Below are positions 50,361-54,446 of a DNA stretch of 54,446 nt, piece by piece. Position 1 is the first letter of the stretch. The number at the start of each line of letters is the position of its first letter. The stretch comes from Ravibacter sp964559125 (lineage in GTDB: Bacteria; Bacteroidota; Bacteroidia; Cytophagales; Spirosomataceae), in the NCBI GenBank assembly GCA_964559125.1, contig CAZLGW010000040.1, forward strand, positions 1 to 54,446. The letters run 5' to 3'. The position numbers and the translations under genes are program-made. The notes under the pieces were generated by a model. The model did no database searches and was not told the origin of the DNA. It saw nothing but the letters and a program-made list of their open reading frames with translations.

Positions 50361-51218
50361 TTAGTAATCCCCGAGCGTTTCCGGTAGTTGGGCAAGCGCC
50401 GCAGCCAGCTGCTCATCGTTGGGAGCTGCGCCGTGCCACTTATGGGTACCCATCATATAGTCCACTCCGTATCCCATTTCAGTATGAAGGATAACCATCA
50501 CCGGTTTTTCCTTTCCTGATGCGGCAATAGCTTTATCCAATCCTTCGAGCACAGCCGGAATATCATTGCCTCCCGGCAGATCGATCACCTCCCATCCGAA
50601 TGCTGTATATTTGGCTCCCAGGTCACGGTTGTCCAATACCTTCCGGGTAGGACCGTCTATCTGCTGGCCATTGAAATCGATAAAGGCGATCAGGTTGTCT
50701 ACCTGGTTGTGCGGCGCAAAAGCGGCCGCCTCCCATACCTGCCCTTCCTGCTGTTCGCCGTCGCCCATCAGCACAAAAACCTTCGACGGATCATTATTCA
50801 GTTTCTTGGATAAAGCGGCTCCTATCGCAACCGACAGCCCCTGTCCGAGCGACCCTGAAGCGATCCTTACGCCCGGAAGTCCTTCGTGGGTAGTAGGATG
50901 CCCCTGTAAACGGGAATCGAGTTTCCTGAAAGTCGCAAGTTCAGATACTTCAAAATAGCCGCGACGGGCCAGAATGCTATACCATACCGGTGAGATGTGC
51001 CCGTTGGATAAAAAGAACAGGTCTTCTCCCGCTCCGTCCATGTCAAATACAGGCTTACCATCCTTCGCGGCGAGCTTCATCTTTTCAAAATACAGGGCTA
51101 CTAGCAAATCTGTACAACCCAATGATCCACCCGGGTGTCCTGACTTGCATCCGTGAACCATCCGGACGATATCCCGGCGGACCTGACTGGCAACATCTTT
51201 TAACTGATTGATCTCCAT
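50361..51218 (-). CDS. Transketolase, N-terminal (TPP-binding) subunit
   Basis: The 285-residue protein holds the pyrophosphate-binding domain: GHPGGSLGCTDLLVALYF, SNGHISPVWYS, GSLGQGLSVAIGAAL, MGDGEQQEGQVWEAA and AFIDFNGQQIDGPT, the GDG(x)nN TPP motif. It pairs with the C-terminal subunit encoded directly downstream. It lies 52 bases after the bcp stop and may share a transcript with bcp and the genes upstream. Confidence 0.93.
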   Translation of the reverse strand: MEINQLKDVASQVRRDIVRMVHGCKSGHPGGSLGCTDLLVALYFEKMKLAAKDGKPVFDMDGAGEDLFFLSNGHISPVWYSILARRGYFEVSELATFRKLDSRLQGHPTTHEGLPGVRIASGSLGQGLSVAIGAALSKKLNNDPSKVFVLMGDGEQQEGQVWEAAAFAPHNQVDNLIAFIDFNGQQIDGPTRKVLDNRDLGAKYTAFGWEVIDLPGGNDIPAVLEGLDKAIAASGKEKPVMVILHTEMGYGVDYMMGTHKWHGAAPNDEQLAAALAQLPETLGDY

Positions 51219-51270
51219 TATAAAAAGGTTACTTTATATTGTTATGCTATTCTTATATGATTCAGATACC

Positions 51271-51726
51271 TCAGCCGCCGATCTGGTTGGCGTGATCTTT
51301 ACTCTTTACTTTTGTGATCACTTCGGCGATCCGGCCTTTTTCGTCGATCACAAAAGTAGTCCTAAAAACTCCCATAAAGGTATGCCCGTACATTTTTTTC
51401 TCACCCCAGACACCGTATGCATTTACCATACGATGCTCTGTGTCAGCCAGAAGGGGAAAAGGCAGGCTGTGCTTAGCGATAAACTTCCTGTGAGATTTTT
51501 CATCGTCTACACTTACCCCTACAACTTTATATCCTTTTGCCAGGAGCTGCTCATAATTATCTCTCAGGTTACAGGCCTGTGTGGTACAGGTAGGGGTGCT
51601 GTCTTTGGGGTAAAAATACAAAACCAGTTTTGCCCCTTTAAAGTCTGATAGCTTTACCCAGTTACCGTCCTGGTCTTTTTCTTTAAAATCGGGGGCTTTT
51701 TCACCTACCACTGGCATCATTTCCAT
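51271..51726 (-). CDS. bcp: Thioredoxin-dependent thiol peroxidase (Bcp/PrxQ)
   Basis: The 151-residue protein is a PrxQ-type peroxiredoxin: APDFKEKDQDGNWVKLSDFK, LVLYFYPKDSTPTCTTQACN with peroxidatic Cys47 and resolving Cys52 five residues apart, VVGVSVDD and RTTFVIDEKGRI. It reduces hydrogen and organic peroxides. The start could also be a Met one or two codons later. It follows the M23 gene after 35 bases. Confidence 0.95.
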   Translation of the reverse strand: MEMMPVVGEKAPDFKEKDQDGNWVKLSDFKGAKLVLYFYPKDSTPTCTTQACNLRDNYEQLLAKGYKVVGVSVDDEKSHRKFIAKHSLPFPLLADTEHRMVNAYGVWGEKKMYGHTFMGVFRTTFVIDEKGRIAEVITKVKSKDHANQIGG

Positions 51727-51761
51727 TGCTATTTAATAAAATAATCAATTCCCGCTCCGGT

Positions 51762-53705
51762 TCACCGCCGGGTCCGGGATCTGGAGCGTACCGGCTCCGC
51801 TATCTTTGCTTTTACTGTATTTACATTTCCTGCTCTGTCAGTTACTTCCAGCTCCAGTTCTCCCTCAAACGGAACGGATTCGTCCGCTTTCTCCGACCAG
51901 ATATAGTTACTCTTGTATTCGTAGTTCATCAATACCCACTCGCCGTTAACCCGGGCTCTGAAAGATGAGATTCCCGACATTTCATCAACTATACGGGCGC
52001 GGATCCGGTTGGGACTACTTTCCAGGATACGGATGCCGGGGGGGACGGAGTCGATCCGGGGATAGAATGTGCCGAGCTCCCGGGTAGTGAATTTTACCTC
52101 GCCAGAGTCATCCCACTCTCCGCCGACAAATACATCCTTTCCTTTTATAAGACGATAAATCTGCATCTTTCCTCTAATCGATTCTTCTACGGCAGGTCGG
52201 TAGCTTACTTCTATAGCACCGCGTAAAGGCTCAGTAAATTCGTTGATCTGTAATGTATTACCCGCGCGCGACACCTGCAGGTAAAGTGTATCGAACAAAC
52301 TTTTTTCACCGAATTTAATTGTCGCTTCCGGGCCTTCGTATACCTGCTCACGACCGGGCGCAATCTTATCCCTGAAATAGAGTCTCCTCCCTATCGAACC
52401 CACAACTACCGAATCGGGAAGCCCGTTTGTGAGGTTTGAAAGGAAGATATAGTTGTCGTCCTCCAAATAGGCCGGGGCTAAAGGATAACTTTTATGGCCT
52501 GAGAAAAGTAACCCGGCCCTTTCCGGCGATTTTACCTTGAGTATTTCTCCCGACACCTCCGTATGAAGCCCGGGGAAAAGGTCTTTACGGGGTTGCTCCT
52601 CAGTCATCGGGCCGGGCATTTCGCCTTTGATGATAAATTTCAGCTCACTCCAGTTCTCAAACGAATCGAAGATCCTGATAGCCACAGAATGGAAAAGGGT
52701 GTCATTGATGACAAGCTTCCCCCTATTTTCATCTGTCTTATAGATATTGAGCGTATTCCTGCGGGGATTGTAGCATTTGTAGTAACGCTCCCCGTCTTCC
52801 ACACGTGCCTTATAGTTGATCAGGTAGTTATAATCCCTGGCCACATCGACCGGGAATTTTTCCATATTGAAGGCGAAAATTTCCTGGTCGTCGAGCTTCA
52901 CCTCTATACAGTTAAGCCCATAGTTGAACCCGGTGCCGTCCATCCTGTCGAAAGCCTGGAGTTCCAGTCCGATCGATCCCGCCGCCCTGATAGTATCTTT
53001 TATGAATACGCCCGGGCCGGTCTTTTGCGGAGCGGGCACGAACACCTGCCTGTCGATCCTGCCGTTTACCCGGCTGTCGATATCCAGCGGCGCCAAAGCT
53101 ATGTTCACAAACCGGGGCGGTGTGGTGTCTTTGATTTCAGGGAAGCCGAAAAACAGTGGATTCAGGCAATTGTCCCGGGAATCCCTTATTTCAAAATGGA
53201 GGTGCGGCCCCTCTGATGAGCCTGTATTGCCTGAAATGGCTACGAGCTGTCCCTTTTTTACCTGGAAGCGGCCTTCTTCGGGAGTAAGGCTGATGTCAAA
53301 TGTCTGGTTCCGGTATTGCTCCTGCCGGACATAATCTCCCAGTTCTTTGCTGAATTCTTTTAAATGCGCATAAACCGTCGTCATTCCATTAGGATGCCTG
53401 ATATAGAGCACCTTCCCATATCCTGACCTGTGTACGGCAATCCTTGAAATATAGCCTTCGGCTGCGGCGGTGATGGGCAGTCCTTCTTTCCGCTGCGTAC
53501 GCACGTCGATACCGGCATGAAAATGATTGGAGCGGAGGTCTCCCAATGCGCCCGATAATGTATTGGGCTTGCCGGGATATACCGGAAGTGCAAAATAGTC
53601 TTTGGGATAGTTTTCCTTTTGAGAAAAAACCTCTCCCACAAGTAATAGGCCCGAAAACAACAAAATATAAAAATGCGTGCTGATGCCCGCCGGAAATTTG
53701 CTCAT
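51762..53705 (-). CDS. M23 family metallopeptidase (peptidoglycan endopeptidase)
   Basis: The 647-residue protein has a signal peptide (about 1-28, ending VFSQ) and an intact LytM/M23 domain at about 45-185: NHFHAGID with zinc His63 and Asp67, TVYAHL, and EGPHLHFEIRD. The remaining 450 residues form a beta-rich region of repeats (for example VSIRIFDSFENWSEL-like and the late DEMSGISSFRARVNGEWV) resembling Ig-like domains. It should cut peptide cross-links in the cell wall. It begins directly after the fumarylacetoacetase-like gene, with no spacer. Confidence 0.9.
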   Translation of the reverse strand: MSKFPAGISTHFYILLFSGLLLVGEVFSQKENYPKDYFALPVYPGKPNTLSGALGDLRSNHFHAGIDVRTQRKEGLPITAAAEGYISRIAVHRSGYGKVLYIRHPNGMTTVYAHLKEFSKELGDYVRQEQYRNQTFDISLTPEEGRFQVKKGQLVAISGNTGSSEGPHLHFEIRDSRDNCLNPLFFGFPEIKDTTPPRFVNIALAPLDIDSRVNGRIDRQVFVPAPQKTGPGVFIKDTIRAAGSIGLELQAFDRMDGTGFNYGLNCIEVKLDDQEIFAFNMEKFPVDVARDYNYLINYKARVEDGERYYKCYNPRRNTLNIYKTDENRGKLVINDTLFHSVAIRIFDSFENWSELKFIIKGEMPGPMTEEQPRKDLFPGLHTEVSGEILKVKSPERAGLLFSGHKSYPLAPAYLEDDNYIFLSNLTNGLPDSVVVGSIGRRLYFRDKIAPGREQVYEGPEATIKFGEKSLFDTLYLQVSRAGNTLQINEFTEPLRGAIEVSYRPAVEESIRGKMQIYRLIKGKDVFVGGEWDDSGEVKFTTRELGTFYPRIDSVPPGIRILESSPNRIRARIVDEMSGISSFRARVNGEWVLMNYEYKSNYIWSEKADESVPFEGELELEVTDRAGNVNTVKAKIAEPVRSRSRTRR

Positions 53706-54317
53706 TTACCTGACTCTCAACCTTAACATTTCATTTCCTTCCAGTCTTCCAACCAGCAAATCGTCTTTTTTTACCGCAGCCACTCCCTTCGGGGTTCCGG
53801 TAAAAACCAGGTCACCTGTCTTTAATGTAAAATACCGCGATACGAATGAGACCAGGTAGTCGATACTGTAAAGCATCATCGACGTGTTCCCGTCCTGCCG
53901 TACCTCGTCATTTACTTCCAGCGAAAAGTTCAGGTTCTGAAGATCCGCGAATTGAGCCTTGGGAACAAAATCAGAGACAGGGGCCGACCCGTTAAAGCCT
54001 TTTGCCAACTCCCATGGAAGGCCTTTCGATTTGAGCTGCGATTGAAGATCTCTCGCAGTGAAATCGATCCCCAGTCCTATTTCATCATAATACCGGTGTG
54101 CAAATTTCTCTTCGATAAACTTCCCCATCCTGCTGATCTTTACCACCAATTCTATTTCGTGATGCACATCGTCGGAGAAGCCCGGAAGATAGAAGTCTTC
54201 ACCCGGCCTTAATAAAGCCGAATCAGGCTTCATAAAAATAACGGGAGCGTCCGGACGGTCATTTTTTAATTCTTCAATATGATCCGCGTAGTTGCGGCCT
54301 ACACAAATGATCTTCAA
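53706..54317 (-). CDS. Fumarylacetoacetate hydrolase-family protein
   Basis: The 203-residue protein is a short FAH-family enzyme: CVGRNYADHIEEL at the N-terminus, FMKPDSALL, HHEIELVVKISRMGKFI with the metal-binding His/Glu pair, GIDFTARDLQ, AKGFNGSAPVSDF and LVFTGTPKGVA. Members are acylpyruvate hydrolases or oxaloacetate decarboxylases. The start is TTG at 54317: no ATG exists upstream before an in-frame TAG, and the next ATG would remove the conserved N-terminus. The stop touches the M23 start codon, so the pair is probably co-transcribed. Confidence 0.9.
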   Translation of the reverse strand: MKIICVGRNYADHIEELKNDRPDAPVIFMKPDSALLRPGEDFYLPGFSDDVHHEIELVVKISRMGKFIEEKFAHRYYDEIGLGIDFTARDLQSQLKSKGLPWELAKGFNGSAPVSDFVPKAQFADLQNLNFSLEVNDEVRQDGNTSMMLYSIDYLVSFVSRYFTLKTGDLVFTGTPKGVAAVKKDDLLVGRLEGNEMLRLRVR

Positions 54318-54351
54318 CGATATATGATGAGTCTGGGTGAAAAACTGGCAG

Positions 54352-54359
54352 CAAAACTA
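54352..54359 (-). promoter_or_regulatory. -7 box upstream of the FAH-family gene
   Basis: TAGTTTTG followed by C on the minus strand, an exact TAnnTTTGC, 35 bases before the TTG start. No TTTG -33 box seen. Confidence 0.45.
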
Positions 54360-54446
54360 AGGTAATGTTATTGCTTTATGAAAAAAAAGTACTCATTTTC
54401 ACAGTTGATCGCAATTTTTCTGGCCAAAGTCGTTTTCTTTATACGA

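Noticed and set aside
49325..51218. Transketolase in two pieces considered as a frameshifted single gene
   Set aside because: Both parts have proper starts and stops and a 79-base spacer; two-subunit transketolases are a normal family.
1..54446. Search for CRISPR arrays, tRNA or rRNA genes, insertion-sequence ends and prophage genes
   Set aside because: No regularly spaced repeats, cloverleaf-like segments, transposase frames or phage proteins were noticed; relics found here trace to SusC and glycosidase genes only.

Overview
The window is chromosomal DNA of a free-living, glycan-degrading Bacteroidota, probably Sphingobacteriia/Chitinophagia-like; no genus can be assigned from the sequence. 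The evidence is two SusC/SusD pairs, a FecI-type sigma/FecR switch, DUF6807, DUF4292 and DUF2795 family proteins, absence of Shine-Dalgarno motifs, and many TAnnTTTG -7 promoter boxes, two of them with a TTTG -33 box. I see no tRNA, rRNA, CRISPR array, insertion sequence, phage gene or replication origin.

Left part (1-16110): the C-terminal tail of a membrane protein (perhaps a TRAP-type permease) runs in from the left. Then come a tagatose-bisphosphate aldolase (GatY/KbaY type) and an AgaS-type sugar-phosphate isomerase/deaminase, divergent from a DeoR-family repressor. A long minus-strand polysaccharide-utilisation locus follows: EamA permease, SusC without an STN domain, SusD-like lipoprotein, beta-helix lipoprotein, amidohydrolase, membrane-anchored transglutaminase-like protein and DUF6807 lipoprotein. 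A PfkB kinase is divergent from the EamA gene. AgaS, PfkB kinase and GatY would form the lower galactosamine/tagatose route (GalN-6-P to Tag-6-P to Tag-1,6-bisP to triose phosphates). The kinase and deacetylase needed for GalNAc entry are not in the window.

Middle (16265-29509): a secreted YtcJ-like amidohydrolase, then a second locus controlled by an ECF sigma/FecR pair with an STN-bearing SusC transducer, a SusD, a purple-acid-phosphatase-like enzyme and a GH28-like beta-helix protein. This locus carries two scars: an 80-bp decayed copy of the 5' end of an STN-SusC gene, and a truncated, frameshifted glycoside hydrolase that runs into a convergent phosphoesterase. A strongly structured RNA leader is predicted upstream of the STN-SusC gene.

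Right part (29567-54446) is mostly core metabolism and envelope: thiL; uxaB-like tagaturonate reductase; the oxidative pentose phosphate operon gnd-zwf-pgl; a cation/proton antiporter; OmpH-like protein; cutC; a DUF2795 protein; an AlbA_2 protein; an operon of TPR protein, DUF4292 lipoprotein and EnvC-like amidase activator with a degenerate LytM site; panB; queuosine-precursor transporter; AlaA-type aminotransferase; an ECF sigma/membrane anti-sigma/Spy-like periplasmic protein trio that resembles CnrHYX in layout; a two-subunit transketolase; Bcp peroxiredoxin; an M23 endopeptidase; and a fumarylacetoacetate-hydrolase-family enzyme. All functions are read from motifs by eye; no database search was possible.
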